From contig NZ_AP028461.1 in the NCBI RefSeq assembly GCF_033097365.1, positions 5,518,001 to 5,582,000 of the forward strand: 64,000 nt of DNA, in the 5' to 3' direction. This document shows positions 35,322-43,954 of this stretch, piece after piece (the first letter of the stretch is position 1; each line of letters opens with the position of its first letter). The stretch is from Actinoplanes sichuanensis. GTDB lineage: Bacteria > Actinomycetota > Actinomycetes > Mycobacteriales > Micromonosporaceae. The notes under the pieces were generated by a model. That model had not been told where the DNA came from. It worked only from the letters and a program-made list of their open reading frames with translations, and searched no databases. Both the position numbers and the translations under genes were made by a program.

Positions 35322-36800
35322 ATGTCCGCGGGTTCGGCGCGTGTGGTGGGTGGCCGGTACCGGCTGTCCGGATGGCTGGGCCGGGGCGGCATGGGTGCGG
35401 TCTGGGCGGCCCACGACACCCTGCTCGGGCGCGATGTCGCACTCAAGGAGATCTTCCTGCCGGAGGAGACCGCCGGCCCGGACGATCCGTCGATCCGGCG
35501 TGCCTTCCGCGAGGCCCGGGCCGCCGCCCGGCTGCGGCATCGGGGCATCGTCACCGTCCACGACGTGGTCACCGAGGACGGCCGGCCGTGGATCGTGATG
35601 GAGCTGATCGACGGGCCGTCGCTGGCCGCGGCCATCCGTGAGCACGGCACGATCGGCGAGCGGCGGGCCGCCGACATCGGGTCGCAGGTGCTCGACGCGC
35701 TCCGCGCCGCGCACCGCCAGGGTGTCCTGCACCGGGATGTCAAACCGGCGAACATCCTGCTCGACACCGACCGGGTGGTCCTCACCGACTTCGGCATCGC
35801 CGCGATCGACGACGCCACCTCGATCACGTCGACCGGGCAGATGATCGGCTCCCCCGCGTTCCTGGCGCCGGAGCGTGTCAACGGGCGGCCCGCCTCGGCC
35901 GCGACCGACATGTGGGCGCTCGGCGTCACCCTGTACACCGCGGTGACCGGCCGCTCGCCGTTCCCCGGTGACGATCTGCAGAGCGCGATGGCCGCGATCC
36001 TCCACCACGATCCCGAGCCGCCGGCCGGCGCCGGTCTGCTGTGGCCGGTCATCGCGGGCCTGCTCCTCAAGGACCCGGCCGCGCGCCTGACCGCCGACCA
36101 GGCCGCCCCGATGCTGGCCGCGATCATCCGCGACCGGCCCGAGACGGTCGCCACCGGCCGGCAGCTCGCGGCCACGCTGCCGGAGCCCACGCCGGTCCGT
36201 ACCACCGTCGCGGTCCCCGCCCGGCAGCCGGCCGGACCCGCCCAGCGAGCGGCCGGGCCCGGCTATCCGGCGGGTCCCGCGCACAACCCGCGGCGCGGGT
36301 TTCCGTGGCAGGCGTTCTGGGTGCTGGTGCTGGTCGTCTGCACCCTGACCGCCGCCGGGGCGATCCTCCGGACGACATGGCTTCAGCTGGATGGATCGGC
36401 CGCACCCGACCCCGAGGTCAGCCCCACACCGAGCAGCTCCCCGTCGTCGGCGGCACCGCAGGCGATCCCCGCCGCCTTCGTCGGGAAGTGGTCGGGAACG
36501 GCGAAACAGCCGATCGGTGTGGTGGACTCGTGGCAGGTGACGATCACCTTCACCGCGGCCTCGCCGACCGGCGCCTTCGACACGTCGCTGGCCTGTGACG
36601 GGACCCTGGCCGTCGTCGAGCCGTGGCCCACCGGCCGGGAGATCCACCTGCGGCAGCAGACCGGCTGGAACCCTCGCGGGACCTGCGTCGACGCGGCCAA
36701 GGTCACCCTGCGCATCGGCGACGACGATCGGATGGAGATGACCTGGCAGGACCTCGGCGAGCCGCTCAACATCGCGACCGCGTCACTGACCAGGTCGTGA
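35322..36800 (+). CDS. Membrane Ser/Thr protein kinase (PknB-like)
   Basis: A 492-aa kinase. Residues about 13-265 are the catalytic domain: glycine loop GRGGMGAVWAA, ATP lysine K42 in VALKE, catalytic loop HRDVKPANIL, DFGIAAID and the APERV activation-segment end. A proline-rich linker (about 275-320) leads to one membrane helix (AFWVLVLVVCTLTAAGAIL, about 332-352) and a roughly 140-aa external domain starting with a serine/proline linker and IPAAFVGKWSGTAKQP. The external part has no PASTA repeats, so its ligand is unknown. No phosphatase or FHA gene is adjacent. ATG start 77 bp after the upstream gene. Confidence 0.94.
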   Translation: MSAGSARVVGGRYRLSGWLGRGGMGAVWAAHDTLLGRDVALKEIFLPEETAGPDDPSIRRAFREARAAARLRHRGIVTVHDVVTEDGRPWIVMELIDGPSLAAAIREHGTIGERRAADIGSQVLDALRAAHRQGVLHRDVKPANILLDTDRVVLTDFGIAAIDDATSITSTGQMIGSPAFLAPERVNGRPASAATDMWALGVTLYTAVTGRSPFPGDDLQSAMAAILHHDPEPPAGAGLLWPVIAGLLLKDPAARLTADQAAPMLAAIIRDRPETVATGRQLAATLPEPTPVRTTVAVPARQPAGPAQRAAGPGYPAGPAHNPRRGFPWQAFWVLVLVVCTLTAAGAILRTTWLQLDGSAAPDPEVSPTPSSSPSSAAPQAIPAAFVGKWSGTAKQPIGVVDSWQVTITFTAASPTGAFDTSLACDGTLAVVEPWPTGREIHLRQQTGWNPRGTCVDAAKVTLRIGDDDRMEMTWQDLGEPLNIATASLTRS

Positions 36801-36801
36801 C

Positions 36802-37029
36802 TCAGCGGGACGGGACCAGGCGCTGATCGGCGGTGCGACGCACCAGGTGGACGAGCGCGGCCAGCCGCACCTCCGGCTCGGCCGACTCGTCGGCGGACAC
36901 CCTGGTCAGCCAGGGCAGGACACCCTCGAAGCCGGCCGGCAGGGCGGCGACGGCCTGCACCACACGCAGACGCTGGACGGTGTCGGCCGCGGCCGCAAGG
37001 TCAGGAAATTCGAACATGCCCCGCATCAT
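36802..37029 (-). CDS. Small hypothetical protein (HEAT-like helices)
   Basis: About 75 aa from the ATG at 37029 (GAGGG 7 nt upstream); an ATG at 37047 gives 81 aa but has no ribosome site. It is all-helical: FPDLAAAADTVQRLRVVQAVAALPAGFEGVLPWLTRV then AEPEVRLAALVHLVRRTADQRLVP. The arrangement of paired helices resembles a short HEAT-like repeat, which may make it a small binding protein. It converges on the kinase gene with a 1-bp gap and diverges from a PLP-enzyme gene 47 bp away. Not recognised further. Confidence 0.5.
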   Translation of the reverse strand: MMRGMFEFPDLAAAADTVQRLRVVQAVAALPAGFEGVLPWLTRVSADESAEPEVRLAALVHLVRRTADQRLVPSR

Positions 37030-37076
37030 GCCCGGACCCTCTGACATTTCTGGAAGCCCGGCGACAGGATCGGTGT

Positions 37077-38243
37077 ATGCATCCCGACACTCGCGTCGTC
37101 AACATCCGCGTCCCGATCCCGGACAGCACGCCGCTGAGCGTGCCGCTCTACCAGACGTCGTCGTTCGCGTTCGACGATCCGGATCCGCTGGCCGACGGTC
37201 TCCATCGGCCGGACGGATCGTTCGTCTACTCCCGCTTCGCCAATCCGACGGTGCGCGCTTTCGAGGAGACCATCGCCGAGTTGGAGGGCGGGGTCGCCGC
37301 GATCGCCACCGGCTCCGGCATGGGCGCCGTCTCGCTGCTGCTGCACAGTCTGCTCCGGGCCGGTGATCACGTGATCGCGCAGCACACCCTCTACGGCGGC
37401 ACGCATGCCGCGCTGCGCAAACTCGCCGACCGCAACGATCTCACGGTGACCTTCGTGTCCGGGCACGATCCCGAGGAGGTACGGGCGGCGATCACCCCGC
37501 GTACCCGGGTGCTCTATCTGGAGACCGTGGCCAACCCGACCGGCCACGTCAGTGACCTGCCCGCGCTCGCGCCGATCGCCCGGGCGGCCGGGATCGTGAC
37601 GATCGTCGACAACACGTTCGCGACACCGCTGCTGTGCCGCCCGATCGAGCACGGCGCCGACGTGGTGCTGCATTCGGTGACGAAGTTCCTGGGCGGGCAC
37701 AGCGATGTGACGGGCGGTGTCGTGATCTTCGCCGACGACGCCCGCTATCGGGAGGTGTGGTCGGAGGCGGTCGAGTTCGGCGCCACCCCGGATCCGTTCG
37801 CGGTCTGGCTGACCCTGCGCGGCCTGCAGACGCTGCCCCTGCGGATCACCCGGCACACCGAGAACGTGGCTCGGGTCGCCGGTTTCCTGGCCGGCCATCA
37901 GGCGGTCGAGCGGGTGTCGTGGACCGGCGCCGCCGATCATCCGAGTCACGCCATCGCCTCGGCGTTCGTCCGCGGCTTCGCCGCGCCGTTCTGTTTCGAC
38001 CTGGCCGGTGGTCACGAGGCGGGTCTGCGATTTCAGAAGGGGGTACGGGTGATCAAGCTCGCGCCGTCACTCGGCGGCACGCAGACCCTGATCCTGCACC
38101 CGGCGTCGAGTTCGCACCGCCAACTGGACGCCGCAGCGCTACGGGCCGCGTCGATCGGCCCGGGCACGATCCGCATCGCCGTCGGCATCGAGCACCCCGA
38201 CGACCTGATCGCCGACCTGGACCAGGCACTGAACGCGACCTGA
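37077..38243 (+). CDS. Trans-sulfuration-type PLP enzyme (Cys/Met metabolism)
   Basis: A 388-aa cytoplasmic enzyme of the cystathionine-gamma-synthase/lyase and methionine-gamma-lyase family. Family landmarks: PLYQTSSFAFDDP, SRFANPTVRAFEETIAELEGG, ATGSGMGAVSLLLHSLLRAGDHVIAQHTLYGGT, VDNTFATPLL and the PLP lysine in HSVTKFLGGHSDVTGGVV near residue 204. The C-terminus ends with IGPGTIRIAVGIEHPDDLIADLDQAL. The sequence alone does not decide between the synthase, the gamma-lyase and O-acetylhomoserine sulfhydrylase. Single gene; promoter overlaps the small gene upstream. Confidence 0.93.
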   Translation: MHPDTRVVNIRVPIPDSTPLSVPLYQTSSFAFDDPDPLADGLHRPDGSFVYSRFANPTVRAFEETIAELEGGVAAIATGSGMGAVSLLLHSLLRAGDHVIAQHTLYGGTHAALRKLADRNDLTVTFVSGHDPEEVRAAITPRTRVLYLETVANPTGHVSDLPALAPIARAAGIVTIVDNTFATPLLCRPIEHGADVVLHSVTKFLGGHSDVTGGVVIFADDARYREVWSEAVEFGATPDPFAVWLTLRGLQTLPLRITRHTENVARVAGFLAGHQAVERVSWTGAADHPSHAIASAFVRGFAAPFCFDLAGGHEAGLRFQKGVRVIKLAPSLGGTQTLILHPASSSHRQLDAAALRAASIGPGTIRIAVGIEHPDDLIADLDQALNAT

Positions 38244-38262
38244 AGCCCGGCACAACCGAAGA

Positions 38263-38328
38263 GCTCAGCGCGACCGCGCGGGCTCAGCGCAACCGGGCAG
38301 GCTCAGCGCGACCGGGCGGGCTCAGCGG
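38263..38328. repeat. 19-bp tandem repeat, 3.5 copies
   Basis: Units of GCTCAGCGCRACCGSGCRG run at 38263-38281, 38282-38300 and 38301-38319, with a partial fourth to 38328. They fill the space between the stop codons of two convergent genes and enter the last codons of the PhzF-like gene. Probable slipped-strand expansion; no spacers, so not a CRISPR array. Confidence 0.85.
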
Positions 38329-39095
38329 AGCTTGACGACCCCGCCCACGCGGGTCGTGCGGCCGTCGGTGTCCGCCCGGACCGCCGACGGCCGTCCCAGC
38401 GCATCCCCCTGCCACACCTCGACCGGCCGCCCGAGGTGGGCGGCGAGGCAGCCGGAGCTGTTGGCGTTGGCCACGTCTTCGTCGACACCGATCGCCGGCG
38501 CGAACAGCCGGGCCCACGCGATCGGGCCGTCGAGGTGGTAGACGAAACAGCCGAGCAGGCCACGGGCACGGCACTCGACCGCGAGCCGGGGAAGGTCGGG
38601 GGCCAGCGACATCAGCCCGGCATACGGGATGAGCAGGCGCGGAGTGCCGGGCGAGGCGACCACGATCCCGCCCGGATCACCGTCGATGCCGAGAGCGGCG
38701 AGCACTCCCCCGAGATCGCCGGCCGGCGGCGAGACGGTGACCGGCCCCTGGTCGAACCACACCTCGACACGGCCGCCGGCCAGCCGCGTGGCGGTCGCCT
38801 CGAACGTACGCCCGCCGGTGTGCTGGACGACCCGCTGTTCGGCCCGGCCACTGCGGTCCAGCAGGACCGCGTGCGCCGCGATCGTTCCGTGTCCGCAGTT
38901 GCGCAACTCCTCCGTACCGGTGAAGAAGCGGACGACCGGAAGGTCGAGGAAAGCGCCGTGCGACGCTCCACCGGATCGGACGATCGCGCAGCGATCGGCG
39001 TCGCTGAAGGCGGCGTCGTCATCGGCGACGACGGTGGGGCTGCCGCCGCTTCCGTCCCGGACGCACGCGTCGACCACGGTGACCACATCGGCCAC
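38322..39095 (-). CDS. PhzF-family isomerase/epimerase-like protein
   Basis: A 257-aa protein of the diaminopimelate-epimerase fold. The catalytic glutamate stands in ELRNCGHGTIAAHAVL near residues 62-77, matching the E-x-x-x-[CA]-G-H motif of PhzF proteins. The second half has the closing motif FAPAIGVDEDVANANSSGCLAAHL, as in PhzF/YddE enzymes. No partner genes of phenazine synthesis are nearby, so it is more likely a general isomerase of unknown substrate. Its 3' end lies within a 19-bp tandem repeat, which may make the last residues variable. Confidence 0.86.
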   Translation of the reverse strand: MADVVTVVDACVRDGSGGSPTVVADDDAAFSDADRCAIVRSGGASHGAFLDLPVVRFFTGTEELRNCGHGTIAAHAVLLDRSGRAEQRVVQHTGGRTFEATATRLAGGRVEVWFDQGPVTVSPPAGDLGGVLAALGIDGDPGGIVVASPGTPRLLIPYAGLMSLAPDLPRLAVECRARGLLGCFVYHLDGPIAWARLFAPAIGVDEDVANANSSGCLAAHLGRPVEVWQGDALGRPSAVRADTDGRTTRVGGVVKLR

Positions 39096-39169
39096 GGTAG
39101 TTTCCCGGCCGCGAAAGCGGGCAGGAATAGGGGTGCAACGACAGTCACACCGGACGAGGAGGCCCCCCG

Positions 39170-39391
39170 ATGGCCGGCAACGAGCACGAGGTCAACCGCA
39201 GCGCTCGCAGCGGGCGGTTCGTGAAGGAGAGCACCGCGGAGCGGAACCCGGACACCACGACCACCGAGAAGGTGGGCGGTGACGCCGAGCGCGGTGACCG
39301 CGAGGTCAATCGCAGCGCGAAGACCGGCAAGTTCGTCACGGAGACCACCTCTGAGCTGCACTCGGCCACGACGGAAACCCAGAAGCTCTGA
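39170..39391 (+). CDS. 73-aa protein made of two repeats
   Basis: ATG behind GAGGAGG. The protein is almost nothing but a duplicated 29-residue unit: EVNRSARSGRFVKESTAERN (then PDTTTTEKV) and EVNRSAKTGKFVTETTSELH (then SATTETQKL), separated by a short GGDAERGDR linker. Each unit starts with a basic N-R-S-A-x-x-G-[RK]-F-V motif and ends with threonine-rich residues. Similar short repeats are found singly in many bacterial and phage small proteins of unknown role, often under vague names. Predicted soluble, disordered and basic/threonine-rich. A strong terminator follows after 14 bp. Confidence 0.78.
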   Translation: MAGNEHEVNRSARSGRFVKESTAERNPDTTTTEKVGGDAERGDREVNRSAKTGKFVTETTSELHSATTETQKL

Positions 39392-39405
39392 TCCTCTTCG
39401 GGAGA

Positions 39406-39443
39406 AGCAGCCCCCTGTCGTACGTTCGACAGGGGGCTGCTTT
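39406..39443 (+). terminator. Terminator after the 73-aa protein gene
   Basis: A perfect 15-bp stem AGCAGCCCCCTGTCG / CGACAGGGGGCTGCT with a 6-nt loop and TT at the end, 14 bp after the stop. Its 3' end abuts the first TetR operator. Confidence 0.85.
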
Positions 39444-39472
39444 GCACCTAGTGCAACGATGCACTTAGTGTA
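39442..39472. promoter_or_regulatory. Tandem TetR operators upstream of the TetR gene
   Basis: Perfect palindrome TTGCACCTAGTGCAA at 39442-39456 and a second near-perfect TGCACTTAGTGTA at 39460-39472, with centres 17 bp apart. The second ends 5 bp before the GTG start of the regulator. The TGCAC-N3-GTGCA type is a frequent target of TetR proteins that control MMPL or MFS exporters. Confidence 0.82.
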
Positions 39473-39477
39473 GAAGC

Positions 39478-40077
39478 GTGACCATCGATCGCCGGTCGGC
39501 CGTGAAGGCCCGTCATCGGCGGGCCATTCTCGACGCTGCGAACGCGCTCATCTCCGAGGGCGTCCGGTTCAGCGTCGACCAGCTCGCCGAACGGGCCGAT
39601 GTCTCCCGGCGCACCATCTTCAACCACTTCGCGTCGATCGACGACGTGGTGATCACCGTCTGCACCGAGATGCTCCACGTCGTGATCGACGGATTCCGCA
39701 CCACCGTCACCTCCGGCGAGCGGGAGTCGATGTTCACCGACGTCGCCGGAGCACTGCGGGCCACCGACGTGCCGGGCATCATCGCGTACCTGTGGCGCGC
39801 CCTGGGCGGTTTCACCCCGGACGACCATCAGGCGTCCCAGATCTTCCTCGCCACCGTCGCGCGCACCTCCGAGGAGATGGCCCTCGAACTGGCCCGCAAA
39901 TATCCCGAAGCCGACCCCCTGGATGCCGCGATCCTGGTCAGCTCACTGATGAACGGCACCGTGGTGATCGCCATCCACTGGCTCGCGGTGACCGCCGCGG
40001 AGATCGACGAGCAATCCCGCGACCTCTGGCGCAACCTGCTCGAACGCATGATCGGCACTGTCCGCACCGGCTACTAG
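39478..40077 (+). CDS. TetR-family transcriptional regulator
   Basis: A 199-aa repressor. The N-terminal HTH is VKARHRRAILDAANALISEGVRF, then SVDQLAERADVSRRTIFNHFASIDDVV (about 9-58); the rest is the helical ligand domain. GTG start. It precedes the MMPL exporter gene by 19 nt, in the same direction, and its own promoter carries two matching palindromes, so it probably represses itself and the exporter. Ligand is unknown; MMPL substrates are often lipids or toxic amphipathic compounds. Confidence 0.92.
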   Translation: MTIDRRSAVKARHRRAILDAANALISEGVRFSVDQLAERADVSRRTIFNHFASIDDVVITVCTEMLHVVIDGFRTTVTSGERESMFTDVAGALRATDVPGIIAYLWRALGGFTPDDHQASQIFLATVARTSEEMALELARKYPEADPLDAAILVSSLMNGTVVIAIHWLAVTAAEIDEQSRDLWRNLLERMIGTVRTGY

Positions 40078-40096
40078 CTCGAAGGAACGAACCACA

Positions 40097-42520
40097 TTGG
40101 CCGAGCTCCTCTACCGCCTGGGCCGCTTCTGCGCCCGGCGTGCCGGCGTCGTCCTGGCCTCCTGGCTGGTGGTCCTGGGTCTCGCCGTCACCGGCTACTT
40201 CGTCGCCCGGGGCGAGCTGTCCCCGGTCGTCGACATCCCCGGCACCGAGACCGCGAAGGTGAGCGACCGCCTCGGCGAGCGGCTCCCGGTCGCGGCCGGC
40301 GGCAACGGCAAACTCGTCTTCCACACCCCGGACGGCGCTCCGCTCACCGACTCGCAGAAGACGGCGATCTCCGCCCTGCTCACGTCGACCGGGGAACTGG
40401 AGGGGGTCGCGTCCGCAACCGACCCGTTCGCGATCTCCGAGCAGATCTCCGAACGGCACGCCCAGGTCGACGACGGCCTGAAGCAGATCGCCGCCGGTCG
40501 TGCCCAGATCAACGACGGCCAGCAGCAGATCAACCAGGCCAAGGGCCTCTGGGACGACCTGGACGCGGCGACCCGCGCGAAGGTCGACGAGCAGCAGGCC
40601 CTGCTCATCGAGAAGAGCACCGAGCTGGAGACGCAGGCCGCCAAGCTCGCGGTCGGCCAGCAGCTGCTCACCATGTCGTCGCCGATCCGGCAGGTGTCGG
40701 CGGACGGCTCGACCGCGGTCGCGCAGGTGCGGTTCACGGTTCCGCAGCTCGACGTCACCCCGGAGACCAAGGAACGCGTGGTCAGCCACGTCGACGCGGG
40801 CCTGCCCGGCGGGGTCGAGGTCGAGTACTCCAACGAGATCACCCAGGGCCTGCCCGAGATCGTCGGTGTCGGCGAGGTGGTCGGCCTGGTCATCGCCGCG
40901 ATCACGCTGCTGGTCATGCTGCGTACGCTGATCGGCGCCGCCCTGCCCATCCTCAGCGCCCTGGCCGGTGTCGGCATCGGCGTGACCGCGTCGCTGGCGC
41001 TCTCCGGCGTGGTCGAGATGCTGTCCATCACCCCGGTCCTCGGTGTCATGTTGGGGCTGGCCGTCGGCATCGACTACAGCCTGTTCATCCTCAACCGGCA
41101 TCGACGGCAGTTGCTCGACGGTGTCGACTTCCACGAATCGATCGGCCTGGCCAACGGCACCTCCGGCAACGCGGTGGTGTTCGCCGGATCCACGGTGCTG
41201 GTCGCCCTGCTGGCCCTCAACATCACCGGGATCCCGTTCCTGGGGCTGATGGGCACCGTCGCGGCGATCTGTGTGGCGGTGGCCGTACTCCTGGCCGTCA
41301 CCCTGACCCCGGCCCTGCTCGCGCTGATCGGTAAGCGGGTCCTCAACCGCAAGGCCCACGCCGTGTCGAACACCGGCGTCAAGCCGATGAGCACCGCCCG
41401 GGCCGTGGTCACCGTGCTGGCCCTGCTGGTCGCGCTGATCACGGTCGCGATCCCGGCGATGTCGATGCGGCTGGGCCTGCCGGACGGCTCGTCCGAGGAC
41501 ACCGCGTCCACCCAGTACCAGGCGTACAAACTGATCGCCGACCGGTTCGGCCCAGGCGTCAACGGCTCGCTGGTCGTCGTCGCCGATCTGCCCGCCGCCG
41601 TCACCGGTGACGCCCAGCAGGCCGAACAGGCCCGCCTCGGCAACCTGCTCCTCGCCCAGAACAACGTCGCGGCGGTCGCCCCGATCGGCGCCTCGGGGGA
41701 CGGCCGCACCCTCGGCTTCCAGATCATCCCGGAGACCGGCCCGACCACCGCCGAGACCGAACAGCTGGTCCACGACCTGCGCGCGCTGTCCCCGGTGTCC
41801 GGTGACGTCACCCTGGGCGTGGCCGGTTCGGCGAGCGGCAACATCGATATCTCGGAGAAGCTGGACAACGTGCTCCCCCTCTACCTGGGGGTGGTCATCG
41901 GCATCTCACTGATCATCATGATCTTCGTGTTCCGGTCGATCCTGGTACCGGTGACGGCGACACTCGGCTTCATCCTGAGCCTGTTCGCCACGTTCGGCGG
42001 CATCACCGCGATCTTCCAGTGGGGCTGGCTGAGCGCCCTCTTCGGCATCCACGACCCGGGCCCGGTGCTGAGCTTCCTGCCGACGATCCTGATCGGCATC
42101 CTGTTCGGCCTGGCCATGGACTACCAGCTGTTCCTGGTGTCCGGCATGCGCGAGGCCTACGCACACGGCGCGCCCGCCCGGCTCGCCGTCCAGCAGGGCG
42201 TGCACGCCGGCCGCACGGTGGTCACCGCCGCCGCGATCATCATGATCTCGGTGTTCGGCGGCTTCATCTTCTCCAACACGGCGATGATCCGCTCGCTCGG
42301 TTTCGGTCTGGCGTTCGGTGTCCTGGTCGACGCCTTCCTGGTCCGGATGCTGCTCATCCCGGCGGTCATGCACCTGCTCGGCCGCTCGGCCTGGTGGATC
42401 CCCGGCTGGCTGGACCGCATCCTGCCCAACGTCGACGTGGAGGGCGCCGCTCTCGAACGCGCCCACCCCGTCGTCCACCACCCGTCCCACTCGGAACCGG
42501 CTGAGCCGGCCCTCCGCTGA
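40097..42520 (+). CDS. MMPL-family (RND) transporter
   Basis: An 807-aa membrane exporter with twelve helices and two large extracytoplasmic loops, about residues 40-250 and 440-590. The first loop has a coiled-coil-like stretch (DDGLKQIAAGRAQINDGQQQINQAKGLWDD and the following helix). The proton-relay helices have GVMLGLAVGIDYSLFILNRHRRQL and GILFGLAMDYQLFLVSGMREAY, which are the MMPL hallmark motifs. TTG start with GAAGGA 10 nt upstream. It forms an operon with the TetR gene, and is closed by a terminator at 42526-42565. Substrate unknown. Confidence 0.93.
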   Translation: MAELLYRLGRFCARRAGVVLASWLVVLGLAVTGYFVARGELSPVVDIPGTETAKVSDRLGERLPVAAGGNGKLVFHTPDGAPLTDSQKTAISALLTSTGELEGVASATDPFAISEQISERHAQVDDGLKQIAAGRAQINDGQQQINQAKGLWDDLDAATRAKVDEQQALLIEKSTELETQAAKLAVGQQLLTMSSPIRQVSADGSTAVAQVRFTVPQLDVTPETKERVVSHVDAGLPGGVEVEYSNEITQGLPEIVGVGEVVGLVIAAITLLVMLRTLIGAALPILSALAGVGIGVTASLALSGVVEMLSITPVLGVMLGLAVGIDYSLFILNRHRRQLLDGVDFHESIGLANGTSGNAVVFAGSTVLVALLALNITGIPFLGLMGTVAAICVAVAVLLAVTLTPALLALIGKRVLNRKAHAVSNTGVKPMSTARAVVTVLALLVALITVAIPAMSMRLGLPDGSSEDTASTQYQAYKLIADRFGPGVNGSLVVVADLPAAVTGDAQQAEQARLGNLLLAQNNVAAVAPIGASGDGRTLGFQIIPETGPTTAETEQLVHDLRALSPVSGDVTLGVAGSASGNIDISEKLDNVLPLYLGVVIGISLIIMIFVFRSILVPVTATLGFILSLFATFGGITAIFQWGWLSALFGIHDPGPVLSFLPTILIGILFGLAMDYQLFLVSGMREAYAHGAPARLAVQQGVHAGRTVVTAAAIIMISVFGGFIFSNTAMIRSLGFGLAFGVLVDAFLVRMLLIPAVMHLLGRSAWWIPGWLDRILPNVDVEGAALERAHPVVHHPSHSEPAEPALR

Positions 42521-42525
42521 CCTTC

Positions 42526-42565
42526 CGGAAAGGCTGCCGGGTCACCGTTCCCGGCAGCCTTTCCG
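42526..42565. terminator. Bidirectional hairpin between convergent genes
   Basis: A perfect 16-bp stem CGGAAAGGCTGCCGGG / CCCGGCAGCCTTTCCG with an 8-nt loop. It lies between the stops of the MMPL gene (+) and the F420-reductase-like gene (-) and can serve both. Confidence 0.83.
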
Positions 42566-42582
42566 ACCTTCTCCGGTACGGG

Positions 42583-43215
42583 TCAGACTCGCTGCTGGAA
42601 GCGGTCTAGCATCGCCCGGACCTCGGTGGCGTCGCTGTTGGCGCCGAACAGCTCGGTGCCCGGCTCCATCCGGACCCCCTCGGCCAGTGCGCCGGCCACG
42701 ACCGGGTCGAAACCGAGCCGGTCGACGATCGCCGCGACCTCGGTCAGGCCGGCCGGATCGTCTCCGGCGATGGCCACCGCCTTGCGCCCGGGGGCACCGG
42801 CGGGCCGGGCCTCCTCCTCGAGGACGTGGTAGCCCACGTGGTTGAACGCCTTGACGACCCGCGACCCGGGCAGGAGGTCACGCACCAACGAACTGGTGTC
42901 CGACCGCAGGTCGTCACGGATGCCGTCGACCTCCCACCAGTAGTTCATGGCGTCGATGACCAACTTGCCGCGCAACGCCTCGGCCGGAATGGTCCGGTAC
43001 TTACCGAGCGGCAGCGCCAACACGACCACGTCAGCCTGCTCGGCGGCCTCGACCGCGATGACGGCGGTGGCACCGGGAGCCAGCACCGTGACGATGAGCT
43101 CGATCTTCGCCGGGTCACCGGAGCCGGCGATCAGCACCCGGTGACCGGCCGCGACCGCGAGCCGGGCCAGCACGGTGCCGAGTTTCCCCGCTCCGAGAAT
43201 GCCGATGGTCGTCAT
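42583..43215 (-). CDS. NADPH-dependent F420 reductase-like protein
   Basis: A 210-aa Rossmann protein. The dinucleotide site is at the N-terminus ([18 protein letters not shown], the GxGxxG at 7-12), followed by [21 protein letters not shown] and the F420-reductase-like block [33 protein letters not shown] and [12 protein letters not shown] complete the family pattern. Members of this group move hydride between NADPH and coenzyme F420 or related acceptors. The F420-binding residues cannot be confirmed from sequence alone. Single gene, divergent from an ECF sigma gene. Confidence 0.83.
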   Translation of the reverse strand: MTTIGILGAGKLGTVLARLAVAAGHRVLIAGSGDPAKIELIVTVLAPGATAVIAVEAAEQADVVVLALPLGKYRTIPAEALRGKLVIDAMNYWWEVDGIRDDLRSDTSSLVRDLLPGSRVVKAFNHVGYHVLEEEARPAGAPGRKAVAIAGDDPAGLTEVAAIVDRLGFDPVVAGALAEGVRMEPGTELFGANSDATEVRAMLDRFQQRV

Positions 43216-43256
43216 GGCTACCCCTCCCAGGTGGTTGACGTGTCATCCAACCGGCC

Positions 43257-43282
43257 GGAACAGCCGATCATTCCCCACCGTC
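43257..43282 (+). promoter_or_regulatory. Possible ECF-type promoter
   Basis: GGAAC (43257-43261), 17 bp, CGTC (43279-43282) matches the common ECF sigma -35/-10 pattern. It lies 124 bp upstream of an ECF sigma factor gene, so it could be an autoregulated promoter; the long leader weakens the case. Confidence 0.35.
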
Positions 43283-43405
43283 GAGCAGCTCCCGGAAAAA
43301 CTCGGCCGGAACGATGGACGCACCTCCACGGCCGTGTGAAGCCGGGTGCAGCGGACGCCGTCCGCCGGTGCGTCTTCGAGGGTGATGGCTACTGATGAGG
43401 CAGTG

Positions 43406-43954
43406 ATGACGTTCGAGAGTTTCGTGGCCGAGCACGGTCAGTCACTGATTCGGCTGGCGTTCGTGCTCACCGGCGACCGGCAGCACGCCGAGGACCTGGC
43501 GCAGAGCGCGCTGGTCGACACCTACCGCAACTGGGCGAAGGTGTCGGCAGCTCGAAGACCCGACTCCTACGTCCGCAAGGTGCTGGTCAACGCCCATCTG
43601 AGCTGGCGACGACGCCGCTGGACGACGGAGCGCCCGACCGAGATGGGCGAGGCCGCGGCCGGTCTGCTGCCCGACCCGGGCGACGCCCTCGCCGAGCGCG
43701 ATCATCTGCGGACCCTGCTGGCCGGCCTGGCGCCACGGGCCCGGACGGTGCTGGTGCTGCGCTACTACGCCGACCTGCCCGACGCGGCCATCGCCGAGAC
43801 CATGGGCATCACCGAGAGCGCGGTCCGCGCCACCGCCTCCCGAGCCTTGGCCACGCTCCGCGGCAACACCCGCACCACCGCCGCGGGCACCGCACCGACC
43901 GCGTCGACGACGGGGCGGATCACCGCGCCCGGGAATGTCCTGGAGGGACGATGA
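43406..43954 (+). CDS. SigE-family ECF sigma factor
   Basis: A 182-aa sigma-70 factor of the actinobacterial SigE-family type. Region 2: FESFVAEHGQSLIRLAFVLTGDRQHAEDLAQSALVDTYRNWAKV (about 3-46). Region 4: LLAGLAPRARTVLVLRYYADLPDAAIAETMGITESAVRATASRALATLR (about 102-150). ATG at 43406 is chosen since GAGG lies upstream and homology begins immediately. Stop and start overlap (ATGA) with the next gene, a CU044_5270-type membrane protein, which is the usual partner in this group. Its regulon is unknown. Confidence 0.9.
   Translation: MTFESFVAEHGQSLIRLAFVLTGDRQHAEDLAQSALVDTYRNWAKVSAARRPDSYVRKVLVNAHLSWRRRRWTTERPTEMGEAAAGLLPDPGDALAERDHLRTLLAGLAPRARTVLVLRYYADLPDAAIAETMGITESAVRATASRALATLRGNTRTTAAGTAPTASTTGRITAPGNVLEGR

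Noticed and set aside
38263..38328. Possible CRISPR array
   Set aside because: The 19-bp units are directly adjacent with no spacers and no cas genes nearby; a plain tandem repeat.
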